A stretch of DNA of 64,000 nt from an uncultured Ruminococcus sp. (GCA_900315975.1 ONBA01000026.1:6929-70928); one strand, 5' to 3'. Positions 1 to 8,533 are shown, counted from the first letter of the stretch. Notes: a model not told the origin generated them from the letters alone. Made by a program: numbers and translations.

Positions 1-87
1 GACGGCTTTGCACTGAATCTGCTTGCATATGTTCCGCCATCTTGTACAGAAATCCCTTGACATACGATAGTATGCCTGCTGAATCAT
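1..87 (-). CDS. partial ORF overlapping pilin stop
   Basis: A frame opens with an ATG that shares four bases (ATGA) with the stop codon of the pilin gene upstream and stays open for 29 codons to the window edge. The visible residues begin MIQQAYYRMSRDF. The stop/start overlap is typical of translationally coupled genes and would suit a second pilus or secretion component, but the piece is too short to recognise. It may be a chance frame. Confidence 0.35.
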   Translation of the reverse strand, partial: MIQQAYYRMSRDFCTRWRNICKQIQCKAV

Positions 88-707
88 TTCAGACCACCGA
101 GATCCTTGTAGTACGGCTGTACACCAACACGGTCAGCCATTTGCTTTGTTGCATTTACATCGCATGGACCATTGTGGAATCTTTCTGAAGATGTACTACT
201 TGTAGCACAGGTTATACCCCACTCAATCTCATCGCTGTTGGGCGCTTTGCGGAAATTGATCTGGTAACGGCACCATTTTATTTTTGACTGGCATCTGAGA
301 CGCGAGTTGCCTCTTATCGTATAGCAAGGTTCATTAACAGAACCACGGAGTTTGTCCGGATGCTCATAATCGGAGATATACCCCATCTCTTCGAGCATTT
401 TTGCTATAGCGTAGTTAGAAGTTCTGACTTCATCGCTGTCAACGTAGATATAACCCATATCCTTGTTAGAGGGGTTGTTTTTGTAACCCCAGATGTTATC
501 GTAAAATCCTTCATCTTCATCGAAAGCATATGCGTTGTTGACGGCATTCATCATATTGTGAATATTAGTAAGGTCAGCCGCATTATGAGCACGTTCAAGA
601 TAACCTATCATTGCAGGTACTAAAAGTGCCGCTAAAATGCCAATGATAGCAATGACAACTATCACCTCTATAAGGGTGAAGCCTTTTGTTTTTTTTACAT
701 TATTCAT
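84..707 (-). CDS. type IV pilin-like / pseudopilin protein
   Basis: A 207-residue protein with a class III prepilin leader: a short basic N-terminus (MNNVKKTKG) followed by FTLIEVIVVIAIIGILAALL, with the conserved Glu at +5 of the mature protein. A prepilin peptidase would cut between Gly and Phe and methylate the Phe. The hydrophobic helix (residues 10-30) anchors the subunit and drives assembly. The rest is a soluble Cys-containing head with no recognised domain. Length fits minor pilins or pseudopilins of type IV pilus, Com or T2SS-like machines. The start has a good RBS (AGAGGG, 7 nt upstream). No assembly ATPase lies in the window. Confidence 0.85.
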   Translation of the reverse strand: MNNVKKTKGFTLIEVIVVIAIIGILAALLVPAMIGYLERAHNAADLTNIHNMMNAVNNAYAFDEDEGFYDNIWGYKNNPSNKDMGYIYVDSDEVRTSNYAIAKMLEEMGYISDYEHPDKLRGSVNEPCYTIRGNSRLRCQSKIKWCRYQINFRKAPNSDEIEWGITCATSSTSSERFHNGPCDVNATKQMADRVGVQPYYKDLGGLK

Positions 708-710
708 TCT

Positions 711-776
711 AATTCCCTCTTTTAAACATGGTCAAACCATTGAAAAACGATGGCTTGACACAAATTCCCTCTTTTA
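711..776 (-). repeat. duplicated RBS-like 14-mer in pilin leader
   Basis: The 14-base sequence AATTCCCTCTTTTA occurs at 711-724 and again at 763-776. On the transcribed strand this reads TAAAAGAGGGAATT. The inner copy provides the pilin ribosome binding site. The outer copy sits at the predicted transcription start and is followed by GTG and a 9-codon frame ending in TGA. The rest of 708-1029 is AT-rich with no other gene seen. Confidence 0.6.
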
Positions 777-780
777 CTAT

Positions 781-809
781 ATTATAGTACTTTTTTAAGC
801 ATTTGTCAA
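781..809 (-). promoter_or_regulatory. sigma-A promoter of pilin gene
   Basis: On the minus strand TTGACA (804-809) and TATAAT (781-786) are separated by exactly 17 bases. Transcription would start near 774 and give a leader of about 65 nt before the pilin ATG. Confidence 0.8.
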
Positions 810-1029
810 GCATTTGTAACAAAAATGTAAATTTTTTCTAAAGATTTTTTGAAATATATGTACAAATTAAATGTGTTATTATCAATTGAGAGCACTTTTA
901 CAATTAATGGTAAAATGTTATTTTATGTATAGGGATATGTTTGACTTATTTCGTGGCAGAAATGAATATATAGGCTTATTTGCTTAAAACATTTATGCAT
1001 CAGGTGCCGTTTCGGTGGAATTTAACAGA

Positions 1030-2004
1030 TTATGTGTTCTTTTTCAATTTATCGACCCATATACCTTCTCCGCAGCATTCGTCTATCTTTTTTTTGATTG
1101 CATCAATGTTTATATGCCGACTGTCGCACATTTCCAGCCGTTTATGGTTGTATGTTATTATGATAACCTGATAAGTGTAGTATTCAGTGTATTTTTTTCT
1201 TTTGCCGGTACCCTTTTTTTCAGTGTGCCATTTCCTATTTATATAGGCTTTTTTGATATCTTCGTATTCAACTGCGGTCATACCCTTGTTGGTACCGATA
1301 ATGATTTTGGGAGTAAAGTACATTTCCGCTCCGTCGAACCATTCGGACTCAGGCAAATTTGCCTGTTCATCTATCTCTTCCTGAGTGTATCTTACACTTC
1401 CGCAGGCAGGCCGCAGATGTTTTATAAGATTAAGGGGATGCTCCCAATGCACCAAAAGTGATGTAACGATCAGAAAAGTCAGTCCGAAAGACAGCGATAT
1501 TGGATGTGCGTCTAACAGGTGGTCAATAAAACGTATTTTTGAACAATCGAAATATATATGCGAATACAGGTCTCTTGTTTTCGTGTTGTAGTAGTCGTGT
1601 TTTTCATAGTAACGCATTGCTGCGTTTACAGCGGCATCGTTATCAGGTACGTTCTTCATTTTGCCCCATACCTTTACACTTCCTGTTTTTTCGAGTTTAT
1701 CAACTATGTCGTATTCGTATATAGATGATACCAGTATGGCATCTTCGCCGGATTTGACCATATAGTACTTTCCGGACATCTTTTCCGGTAGTTCTGTCAT
1801 TTCAATACGGTAAACCTTGTTACGGTCGAATGCCACTTCTTCTTGGTGCAAAGGAGGACTTAGGTACAGGTCTTTATATGTATTAAAACAGCTCAAAAGT
1901 AAAAAGAAAAGTGCGGGAATCAGAAAAAATGAAAAGAATGGGAGCATAAGTTTGTTCTTTTTTACTTGTGCTTGCAGATGTTCATTCTGAAACTTAAATA
2001 TCAT
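1030..2004 (-). CDS. uncharacterised membrane protein
   Basis: The start is set at the eleventh codon of the longest frame, because AAGAAGG lies 6-7 nt before that ATG and no RBS precedes the upstream ones. That gives 324 residues. Residues 10-40 form a strong hydrophobic segment (around LPFFSFFLIPALFFLLL) and a second one lies near residue 180 (SLSFGLTFLIVTSLLV), so the middle part with charged residues is probably on one face and the C-terminal 130 residues on the other. The C-terminus (Tyr-rich, KKYTEYYTYQVIII) looks like a YcxB-type or PH-like beta domain, but I do not recognise the family. It is downstream of nothing obvious on this strand and may be monocistronic. Confidence 0.7.
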   Translation of the reverse strand: MIFKFQNEHLQAQVKKNKLMLPFFSFFLIPALFFLLLSCFNTYKDLYLSPPLHQEEVAFDRNKVYRIEMTELPEKMSGKYYMVKSGEDAILVSSIYEYDIVDKLEKTGSVKVWGKMKNVPDNDAAVNAAMRYYEKHDYYNTKTRDLYSHIYFDCSKIRFIDHLLDAHPISLSFGLTFLIVTSLLVHWEHPLNLIKHLRPACGSVRYTQEEIDEQANLPESEWFDGAEMYFTPKIIIGTNKGMTAVEYEDIKKAYINRKWHTEKKGTGKRKKYTEYYTYQVIIITYNHKRLEMCDSRHINIDAIKKKIDECCGEGIWVDKLKKNT

Positions 2005-2248
2005 TTCTGAACCTTCTTTCATGGTTTTCTGCATCTATTATAACAGATATCCTGTGGAAAAACAACTGCTGACAGATGATGAAAAGCTAAATGTAAAAAA
2101 ACTACCATCTGTGTTAAAACCTATGTGCTAATTGCAAATTGCTGAATATTCGCACAATACCGTTTGTATATACTATGCGTGAAACAGAAAAGTGAATATC
2201 CAGACTGTATAATGCTATAAGCTATTTTGAATGGAAACATTGTGACAT

Positions 2249-2332
2249 TTTTGTGAAAAGCGACAAAAAAAGCCGTAGAATAGCGATTGCATAATTTTTC
2301 CACTTGCATTTTTGGTCTTATGAGGTTATAAT
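2249..2332 (+). promoter_or_regulatory. promoter with conserved upstream block, copy 1
   Basis: TTGCAT (2304-2309) and TATAAT (2327-2332) are 17 bp apart. The 55 bp upstream (TTTTGTGAAAA, CGACAAAAA, GCGATTGC, TTTTTCC) recur in the same order and spacing at 22060-22142, before the second copy of the same gene. Such conservation outside the core promoter suggests an activator or UP-element site. The transcript has a leader of about 250 nt before the ATG at 2592. I see no other gene in 2005-2591. Confidence 0.7.
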
Positions 2333-2591
2333 TATGTTATACACATTTTGTATGGGTGTAAATATCAGATTAATATGAATTATTGAGAATTGAAGGAAAT
2401 ATTGAGAAAATAGGTGCTTTAAGGCACAAAGAATCAAAAACGTTTTTCATAATTTACCGATATCTATTCTAAGGTTATCCAATCTGATGGACGAGATTTT
2501 GCTATATCGGAATAGGTCGGTTTCTGAAAAACGATGTCATTTGGAAAAAATTTAAGACTCTATAACTTTGTAAGTATCGGAGGGTGGAACG

Positions 2592-3479
2592 ATGCAAGCA
2601 ACAGATGTTAATGTTATCAGTAATTATTCGGAGGGAGAAGTGATAAAGGATATGTTTGAAATAAAACGTGCAAACGAAATACTTCTCTCTGAAAATGACG
2701 TAACTCAGGAGGTCCTTGATAAACTCGAAAAAGGTGAGGAGCCTAAACCTACGATCCCTGGAAAATCGGGTGTTACAGAGTACCCTATTCTTAATTTTGA
2801 CAATCGTGCTTTGAGTTTGTTGCACCTCGGTGTTTCAAATACTCTTAAGTATACCAAGATAAAGCCGAAGGGCGGAAAAGGCTTTGAGTTCGCTAAGCGT
2901 GCGTTTGATATCGTAGCTTCAGCAGGTGCACTCACTGTCCTCGCACTGCCTATCGGAGTTGTTGCTCTTATCATTTATTTGGATGATAAGGGAAATCCGT
3001 TCTTTTCACAAGTCCGTTTGACCAAGGATGGCAAACCGTTTAAAATGTACAAACTCCGTTCGATGTGCATCGATGCAGAAGCTAAATTTGCTGAGGTACA
3101 AAAGGAGAACCAGTCTGACGGTCTCGCTTTCAAGAGCGATGACGACCCGAGAATTACTCGTATAGGTAAGTTTATCCGTAAGACTTCAATAGACGAACTG
3201 CCGCAGTTCTTCAATGTTCTGAGAGGAGATATGTCTATCATAGGACCCAGACCACCTCTTCCGAGAGAAGTTGTGCTTTATACTCCTGAGCAGATGGACA
3301 GACTTCTTGTCAAGGGCGGACTTTCATGTATCTGCCAGACAGAAGGACGAAGCGATATGGAGTTCGACAAGTGGGTCGAAGGCGATGTCCGCTACATAAA
3401 GACTCGCAGTGCGGGTCTTGATCTCAAGCTTATGTTTAAGACGGCGGCTGCGGTTATTCTCCGAAAAGGAGCAAAATGA
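2592..3479 (+). CDS. initiating sugar phosphate transferase (PglC/EpsL-like), intact copy
   Basis: A 295-residue monotopic phosphoglycosyl transferase of the bacterial sugar transferase family. It would move a sugar-1-phosphate from UDP-sugar to undecaprenyl phosphate at the inner face of the membrane and so start capsule or exopolysaccharide repeat units. Residues 105-130 form the re-entrant membrane helix. Downstream are KMYKLRSM (151-158), the catalytic Asp-Glu pair D201-E202 in TSIDELPQF, and IGPRPPLPREV. The first about 95 residues are a family-specific N-terminal extension. RBS GGAGG lies 8 nt before the ATG. A near-identical but frameshifted paralog is at 22307-23195. Confidence 0.93.
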   Translation: MQATDVNVISNYSEGEVIKDMFEIKRANEILLSENDVTQEVLDKLEKGEEPKPTIPGKSGVTEYPILNFDNRALSLLHLGVSNTLKYTKIKPKGGKGFEFAKRAFDIVASAGALTVLALPIGVVALIIYLDDKGNPFFSQVRLTKDGKPFKMYKLRSMCIDAEAKFAEVQKENQSDGLAFKSDDDPRITRIGKFIRKTSIDELPQFFNVLRGDMSIIGPRPPLPREVVLYTPEQMDRLLVKGGLSCICQTEGRSDMEFDKWVEGDVRYIKTRSAGLDLKLMFKTAAAVILRKGAK

Positions 3480-3561
3480 TCATTAGCTTGCAGTTGACAG
3501 CCGTAAGTTTATTATGATCAAAAGAAGTTTTTCTTTCAAGTCTCATAGCTAAGCTATCTTG

Positions 3562-3586
3562 CCCCCAGTTAAACTGGGGGTTTTTT
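3562..3586 (+). terminator. rho-independent terminator of sugar transferase
   Basis: An 8-bp perfect stem, CCCCCAGT/ACTGGGGG with a TAA loop (3562-3580), is followed by six T residues. Confidence 0.9.
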
Positions 3587-3592
3587 AATTAC

Positions 3593-3622
3593 AAAAAACG
3601 GTACATGAGATCATGTACCGTT
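3593..3622 (-). terminator. terminator of galE-vanZ-UDPGP operon
   Basis: A perfect palindrome (AACGGTACATGA at 3597-3608 against 3611-3622) lies just after the stop codon of the minus-strand UDPGP gene. On that strand it is followed by a run of T (complement of the A tract at 3593-3598). Confidence 0.85.
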
Positions 3623-3642
3623 AATTTTATATATTGAGAATA

Positions 3643-4857
3643 TTATAATTCAACACCATTAAGCTTAAGAAGCTCACGTGCTGTATCAACTGAATCAACA
3701 CCTGTTTTGTTCTTGACGGGAGCGAATTCTTTGTTTCGGTCGACTTCATATGCCAGACAGTCGTCCTGTAATTTTACCATGTCCAGAGCGAGAGTTTCAA
3801 ATTTATATGCATTAGGCTCGTCAGGTTTAATGAATTCACTGGAAGCTGACATATATGGAATCTTTTTAAATGCACGATGCAGAGGAAGTTTTACAGAAAG
3901 AGTCTGATTGAGTTTGTCTACACGGAAGAGGTAATTCAGTATCACTCCGTAATTATAAGAGAGTGTTCCGTCAGCTTCACGGCTGTGTATCATTTCGTCA
4001 GTCATTTCATAGTATTCCACGATAGAAGGTCTGCCGTCCTCAAGGCAGAGAACACCAACACGCTCTTCGGGGTCGGCTTTTGCAACGACCTTTGCTCCGG
4101 ATACTTTACCGGATTCTATCACTGCACCAATGAAACAAGGGTCGGCAATACGCTGCAATACATTGTCGACAGCGAATACATTCAGCCACTCAATATGTGC
4201 ATTCTGAACGATTTTAAGCATACCGGTTTTCGCCATTGAAGCATACCAGCCGCCGTTTCCATTCGGGGCTGTCTTTATTTTTCCGTTGTCTGCGAGCATA
4301 AGCTTGCCGTTTGTATCAACAGTCGGGAGTTGTTCCTGTACAAAGAACCATACGTTGTCGTCGCTGTAACCAAAATAATTGTGCTTTTCAAAGAATTCGC
4401 GGGTTTCCTTATTGTTGTCCACACTTGTCATTATGAAAAGCGGTATCCATGCACCAACTTGCTTTACAACATCGAGAAGGTTATTGATGAGACACTCAAA
4501 AATATACAATTCACGGTCGATACCTATTTTGAACATACCCTTAGGGTGGTCAAATCCAAGACGGCTTCCCTGACCGCCTGCAAGAAGTACAGCGCCAACT
4601 TTGCCGTCACGAATTGCCTGTAAGCCGGTTTCTGTATAACGTTCACGGTTTTGTTCGATATCCGAAAGATTGGTTGCAAAGAGCGGTTCAAAAGTACCGC
4701 GTATTTCTTCCTGATTAGCTTCACTGAGAACAGAAAAGTCTAAAGATTCGATATGTTTTACCATAGCGAGCTGTTCTTCGCCTGAGAGTGATTGCAAATG
4801 TTTGACAATATGCTCCTGATGCATCATATTAAGCATTTCTGATACTTTGTGTTTCAT
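3643..4857 (-). CDS. UDPGP-family UDP-sugar pyrophosphorylase
   Basis: A 404-residue nucleotidyltransferase of the eukaryote-type UDPGP/UAP family, which makes UDP-sugars (UDP-GlcNAc, UDP-Glc or UDP-Gal) and pyrophosphate from UTP and a sugar-1-phosphate. The signature LLAGGQGSRLGFDHPKG (residues 91-107) is the uridine/phosphate-binding loop and Lys107 the conserved lysine. NGNGGWY further on fits the sugar-binding region. It is not GalU-like, so the substrate is open. It is the third gene of an operon with galE and vanZ, 96 nt after vanZ, which supports nucleotide-sugar supply for the surface polysaccharide. RBS GGAGG precedes the ATG. Confidence 0.88.
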   Translation of the reverse strand: MKHKVSEMLNMMHQEHIVKHLQSLSGEEQLAMVKHIESLDFSVLSEANQEEIRGTFEPLFATNLSDIEQNRERYTETGLQAIRDGKVGAVLLAGGQGSRLGFDHPKGMFKIGIDRELYIFECLINNLLDVVKQVGAWIPLFIMTSVDNNKETREFFEKHNYFGYSDDNVWFFVQEQLPTVDTNGKLMLADNGKIKTAPNGNGGWYASMAKTGMLKIVQNAHIEWLNVFAVDNVLQRIADPCFIGAVIESGKVSGAKVVAKADPEERVGVLCLEDGRPSIVEYYEMTDEMIHSREADGTLSYNYGVILNYLFRVDKLNQTLSVKLPLHRAFKKIPYMSASSEFIKPDEPNAYKFETLALDMVKLQDDCLAYEVDRNKEFAPVKNKTGVDSVDTARELLKLNGVEL

Positions 4858-4884
4858 TTTTAACCTCCGATTTGAAGAATGAAC

Positions 4885-4904
4885 GGTACATGGGTTAATG
4901 TACC
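4885..4904. other. intergenic hairpin between vanZ and UDPGP gene
   Basis: GGTACAT (4885-4891) and ATGTACC (4898-4904) form a 7-bp stem with a 6-base loop. It shares AACGGTACATG and ATGTACC with the terminator hairpin at the far end of the same gene (3597-3622). On the plus strand it is followed by TCTTTTTTT and so looks like a terminator facing the wrong way for this operon. In the operon's own direction it is an intercistronic stem. Confidence 0.6.
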
Positions 4905-4953
4905 TCTTTTTTTACCAAATATCTGCCTGGAAATGATAAGGTACGGAAAACAG

Positions 4954-5400
4954 TCAAAAATCTGTTCGCCGTTTATACAGATGAGATATCAACGCGAATA
5001 AAAGATACCCGGTCAGCGCCCCGACAGTATTATTAATTACATCGTCAATTTCAGTCAGTCCGCGGCCAGTTATGTATTGCAGGGATTCAATTCCAACTGA
5101 AAACAGAAATCCGCACAGAACTGTTGCGAACGGATTTCTGAATTTTTCAGATATAGTTGGAAACAGTGCTCCAAATGGCATGAATAGTAAGATATTCAAA
5201 AATATCTGCATGAACCAGAAGAAGTGGTTCGGCTGATGAATCATAGCATCTGCTTCGCGGAACGGTTCAAGCACTATATCACGGTTATCAGGCATACGCA
5301 AAACCATAGTCTCGCGGACAATGAACGTAATGCACAGTACACCGAGGATATAAATGCCAAATGTGACTCTTGCGAGTTTTTTCTTATCCGCGGTAACCAT
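4954..5400 (-). CDS. VanZ-like membrane protein, copy 1
   Basis: The start is taken at the ATG at 5400, which overlaps the last 17 nt of galE in another frame. The longer upstream frame would run through galE coding sequence. The 148-residue product has four predicted membrane segments and the VanZ-family core: FIVRETMVL, FLNILLFMPFG and ITGRGLTEIDDVINNTVGAL, with the acidic DD motif between the last helices. VanZ proteins are linked to glycopeptide tolerance and cell-surface polymers, but the biochemical role is unknown. Pairing with galE suggests a role in surface polysaccharide. A close paralog is at 38189-38670, again downstream of a galE. Confidence 0.82.
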   Translation of the reverse strand: MVTADKKKLARVTFGIYILGVLCITFIVRETMVLRMPDNRDIVLEPFREADAMIHQPNHFFWFMQIFLNILLFMPFGALFPTISEKFRNPFATVLCGFLFSVGIESLQYITGRGLTEIDDVINNTVGALTGYLLFALISHLYKRRTDF

Positions 5401-6406
5401 TAGGATTATTTTTCTGCCAGTTCCACGAATCACGGCACATATCTTCAAGCGATTTTTCCGTTTTCCAGCCGAGAATTTCAAGAGCCTTGTCTGCATTAGC
5501 GTAAAGCTCTGCGAGGTCACCGGCTCTTCTTGGACCATAAACGTGGTTTACCTTGATATTGTTTACACGTTCAAATGTTTCGACAATTTCAGTAACGCTA
5601 TAGGGTGTGCCTGTTCCGAGATTGAAGATCTCACAGCATTTGTCCTGTGAAAGAATGTAGTCTATAGCCTTGACGTGACCCTTGGCAAGGTCAACAACGT
5701 GAATGTAGTCGCGTTCGCAGGTTCCGTCTTTAGTAGGATAATCGTTGCCAAAAATAGTAAGGCATTCACGTTTTCCGACTGCGACCTGTGTTACATAAGG
5801 CATTAAGTTGTTCGGAATACCAGTCGGATCTTCACCTATCATACCTGACTCATGCGCACCGATAGGGTTGAAGTAGCGAAGAAGAACAACAGAAAGCTTA
5901 TCATCAGCCTTTGCTGCGTCTTCAAAAATCTGCTCCATCATTGATTTTGTCCAGCCGTATGGGTTGGTACAGGCTCCCCGAGGCATTGTTTCTGAAAAAG
6001 GAACCTTGTTTTCTTCTCCGTAAACAGTTGCAGATGAACTGAAAAGTATATTTTTTACATTGTATGAATCCATCACTTCAAGAAGCGAAAGCGTGGTGTC
6101 TATGTTATTGCGGTAATACATTATCGGCTTCTCAACAGATTCACCGACAGCTTTAAGTCCTGCAAAATGTATAACAGCGTCGATTTTATGATTTGAAAAT
6201 ATATGGTTGAGTGCGTCAGTATCTTTGACGTCGGCTTCGTATAAAGCAACACTTTTTCCGGTTATCTTTTCAACTCTGTGTATTGCTTCAGGTGAACTGT
6301 TTGAGTAGTTATCAACTACTACAACATCATAGCCTGAATTAAGAAGTTCAACAGCTGTGTGGGAACCAATGTATCCTGCACCGCCTGCTAAAAGGATCGT
6401 TGCCAT
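5384..6406 (-). CDS. galE: UDP-glucose 4-epimerase, copy 1
   Basis: A 340-residue extended short-chain dehydrogenase. GGAGYIGSH (residues 8-16) binds NAD. SSSATVYGE contains the catalytic Ser/Thr, and the YGWTK motif supplies the catalytic Tyr and Lys. It interconverts UDP-glucose and UDP-galactose (or the N-acetylated pair) in the cytoplasm. It is the first gene of galE-vanZ-UDPGP, with its own strong promoter at 6504-6532 and an inverted repeat in the leader. The second galE (36557-37576) is very similar and lies in the opposite orientation 30 kb away. Confidence 0.95.
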   Translation of the reverse strand: MATILLAGGAGYIGSHTAVELLNSGYDVVVVDNYSNSSPEAIHRVEKITGKSVALYEADVKDTDALNHIFSNHKIDAVIHFAGLKAVGESVEKPIMYYRNNIDTTLSLLEVMDSYNVKNILFSSSATVYGEENKVPFSETMPRGACTNPYGWTKSMMEQIFEDAAKADDKLSVVLLRYFNPIGAHESGMIGEDPTGIPNNLMPYVTQVAVGKRECLTIFGNDYPTKDGTCERDYIHVVDLAKGHVKAIDYILSQDKCCEIFNLGTGTPYSVTEIVETFERVNNIKVNHVYGPRRAGDLAELYANADKALEILGWKTEKSLEDMCRDSWNWQKNNPNGYRG

Positions 6407-6450
6407 AAGTTTATTTCTCCTTTTTCATTCTGCGTTTATTGCCAAACAAT

Positions 6451-6475
6451 CAAAATAGTATATATCACTATTTTG
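6451..6475. promoter_or_regulatory. inverted repeat in galE leader
   Basis: CAAAATAGT (6451-6459) and ACTATTTTG (6467-6475) are perfect 9-bp arms around a 7-bp AT spacer, about 25 bp downstream of the predicted galE start site. The position suits a repressor operator or an RNA stem. No regulator can be named. Confidence 0.55.
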
Positions 6476-6503
6476 GCTGTTATGCTGCAATGTATTCAAA
6501 ATA

Positions 6504-6532
6504 AGTATACCATAAAGTTCCCGCTGTGTCAA
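6504..6532 (-). promoter_or_regulatory. sigma-A promoter of galE operon
   Basis: On the minus strand TTGACA (6527-6532) and TATACT (6504-6509) have a 17-bp spacer. Confidence 0.8.
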
Positions 6533-6586
6533 GAAAAAAGCTGGAGATGACTCGTAAAGAATGCAGCACCGGTGTACATACATTAC

Positions 6587-6615
6587 TTGTAAAAGCAGCG
6601 TAAATATGGTATAAT
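6587..6615 (+). promoter_or_regulatory. promoter of DHH phosphoesterase gene
   Basis: TTGTAA (6587-6592) and TATAAT (6610-6615) are spaced by 17 bp, 50 bp before the gene, divergent from the galE promoter. Confidence 0.7.
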
Positions 6616-6665
6616 GAATGTTAATACATTCATTATAATTATCTGAAAAGGGAGTATAAAGCCTT

Positions 6666-8219
6666 ATGAAATATGAACCGCTGCTTAAGCATCTGCTTAA
6701 CTATGATGATATTGTCATTCAGGTGCATCACAATCCCGATGCCGATGCGATTGCTTCCGGATTTGCGCTTTGCCGCTATCTGGAAAAAAACGGAAAAAAG
6801 CCGCGCTTTATTTATGCCGGTGAACGCGAGATCAGCAAGCCAAATATGCTCATAATGCTGAACAAACTCGACATTCAGGTCAGCCATGGTGAAAAACTGA
6901 ACGAAAACGGCATTCTGCCTCAGCTTCTTATCACAGTTGACTGCTTTCACGGTGAGGGAAATGTCGGCAGCTTTGCAGCGGAAAAAGTCATTGTCATCGA
7001 CCACCACCGGATCCCGAAGGGAAAGACTCCTCCGGAACATTCGATTATCAAGGAGAATTACGGAAGCTGTGCGGCTGTCATCTATGAGCTGTTCAAGGAG
7101 GTAGGCTATGACATCAACGAAGAACAGAATGTTGCAACAGCACTCTATTATGGCTTGTATATGGACACGGTCGGGCTTTCAGAGATCAGTGAGCCTATGG
7201 ACCGTGAGCTCCGCGATACCGCAGACTATGACAAAGCGTTGATACGGCTGCTTGTGAATACCAATCTGACAGAGGAGGAACTCAGCATTATCGGTAAGGC
7301 ACTCAGTACTTGCAAATACTATCCGCATCCCGACAGTTCCATAGTTTCTGATGATCCATCTCTTCCGAAGCAGCAGAGCGCCTATACCATCGCGGACAAC
7401 TGCGACCCGAATCTCCTCGGCATCATCTCAGATACGCTGATCCAGGTCGATATGGTTTCAGACTGCGTTGTCTGCTGTCCGTATCATACCGGGTACAAGA
7501 TTTCCGTCCGCACCTGTACGGATTCTGTCAAGGCACCTGATCTTGCCGCGTTTATTACCTACGGATACGGCGGAGGCGGCGGACATGATAACAAGGCAGG
7601 CGGCTGCATCGACTACCAAAGTTCTTTGCCGAAGGATATAATGGATTTTGTTGCCGATTGCATACGCGATTTCTTTACAAAACCCGATGTCATTTTCGCG
7701 GGCAGTGAGCATTCCGATTTTTCCGGTGCAGAACACTTCCGGAAAAAGGAGACAGTTCTGGGTTATGTCCCAACAGCGGTGCTTTCGCCGGACGGAGAGG
7801 ATATACATATCCGAATGCTGGAGGGCGATATTACTTTGACCCCAGATCCGGACATCTATCTGATGGTCGGGGTTATTGGTGAGGTCTATCCCATCAAGCG
7901 TGAGAAATTCGAGAAAAAATATGTCGGGTGTGATGATACGCCAGATGTGTCTGTATACTATTATCCGCCTTCTGCACGGATAGGTCAGAAAAAAACAGGC
8001 AGACAGCTTGTGGAGTATCTGCACGGGTGCAAGGCGTCCGGTAACAGCGAGATACTTGCCGTTAAGCTGAATAATTTTACGAAGCTTTATTTTCTCTGGG
8101 ATCAGGAGCATTATATGTACGGCAACATCGGAGATTATCTGGCACATCCAGCAAATGACGAAAACGATCTTTATATTATACGCGGAGATATATTTGAGCT
8201 GACATATGAGAAATGCTGA
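6666..8219 (+). CDS. DHH-family phosphoesterase with C-terminal extension
   Basis: A 517-residue cytoplasmic DHH/DHHA1 phosphoesterase of the NrnA/GdpP group. The Mn-binding motifs are all present: HHNPDADAIASG (21-32), VDC (D92), IDHHR (112-115) and MDT (D167). The DHHA1 substrate loop GYGGGGGHDNKAGG spans about 300-313. Relatives degrade short oligoribonucleotides, pAp or cyclic dinucleotides. The core ends near residue 335. The last about 180 residues, unlike the 310-340-residue NrnA, are an extra domain I do not recognise. No PAS, GGDEF or membrane part is present, so it is not GdpP. The RBS AGGGAG lies about 11 nt upstream. Confidence 0.85.
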   Translation: MKYEPLLKHLLNYDDIVIQVHHNPDADAIASGFALCRYLEKNGKKPRFIYAGEREISKPNMLIMLNKLDIQVSHGEKLNENGILPQLLITVDCFHGEGNVGSFAAEKVIVIDHHRIPKGKTPPEHSIIKENYGSCAAVIYELFKEVGYDINEEQNVATALYYGLYMDTVGLSEISEPMDRELRDTADYDKALIRLLVNTNLTEEELSIIGKALSTCKYYPHPDSSIVSDDPSLPKQQSAYTIADNCDPNLLGIISDTLIQVDMVSDCVVCCPYHTGYKISVRTCTDSVKAPDLAAFITYGYGGGGGHDNKAGGCIDYQSSLPKDIMDFVADCIRDFFTKPDVIFAGSEHSDFSGAEHFRKKETVLGYVPTAVLSPDGEDIHIRMLEGDITLTPDPDIYLMVGVIGEVYPIKREKFEKKYVGCDDTPDVSVYYYPPSARIGQKKTGRQLVEYLHGCKASGNSEILAVKLNNFTKLYFLWDQEHYMYGNIGDYLAHPANDENDLYIIRGDIFELTYEKC

Positions 8220-8379
8220 GTGCGGTGATCGAGCGAAAATATTGCACTTCATAAGATTATTACTGTGATGTCAGTTATGCCTATATAATTAAATCATGAA
8301 AAGAATTGAAGCTAAGATAAAAAAGTTTGACTGTGCATACCTCAATAGATTACAAAACGATTAAAAAGACAGAAAAGCC

Positions 8380-8408
8380 TTGACAAAGCATTGAAGGCAA
8401 TGTATAAT
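8380..8408 (+). promoter_or_regulatory. promoter of rtcB operon
   Basis: TTGACA (8380-8385) and TATAAT (8403-8408) with 17-bp spacing. The start site near 8415 leaves about 190 nt of leader before the rtcB ATG. Confidence 0.8.
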
Positions 8409-8440
8409 GACATCATATTCTACGAAAGGTGGTGAGCTCA

Positions 8441-8533
8441 ATGACCAGTTACAACAAATTCTTCCAGACAGCAAAACCAAATACTATCATCAAAAAGCAT
8501 GGAGCTCGCCCGATATGTTCAGCCATGTGCTGA
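8441..8533 (+). CDS. 30-residue leader ORF upstream of rtcB
   Basis: A short frame with its own well-placed RBS (AAGGTGGTGAG) encodes a basic peptide beginning MTSYNKFFQTAKPNTIIKKH and ending in ICSAMC. It lies between the rtcB promoter and a terminator-like hairpin, where leader peptides that control attenuation are found. Its last codons overlap the 5' arm of a long-range stem (8507-8515 with 8582-8590), so ribosome position could alter the fold. It may instead be a small protein of its own. Confidence 0.5.
   Translation: MTSYNKFFQTAKPNTIIKKHGARPICSAMC

Noticed and set aside
4885..4910. Terminator inside the galE operon
   Set aside because: The T run follows the stem only on the strand opposite to operon transcription.
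8296..8364. 22-codon ORF between the DHH gene and the rtcB promoter
   Set aside because: No RBS and it lies upstream of the mapped-looking promoter, so it is probably not expressed.
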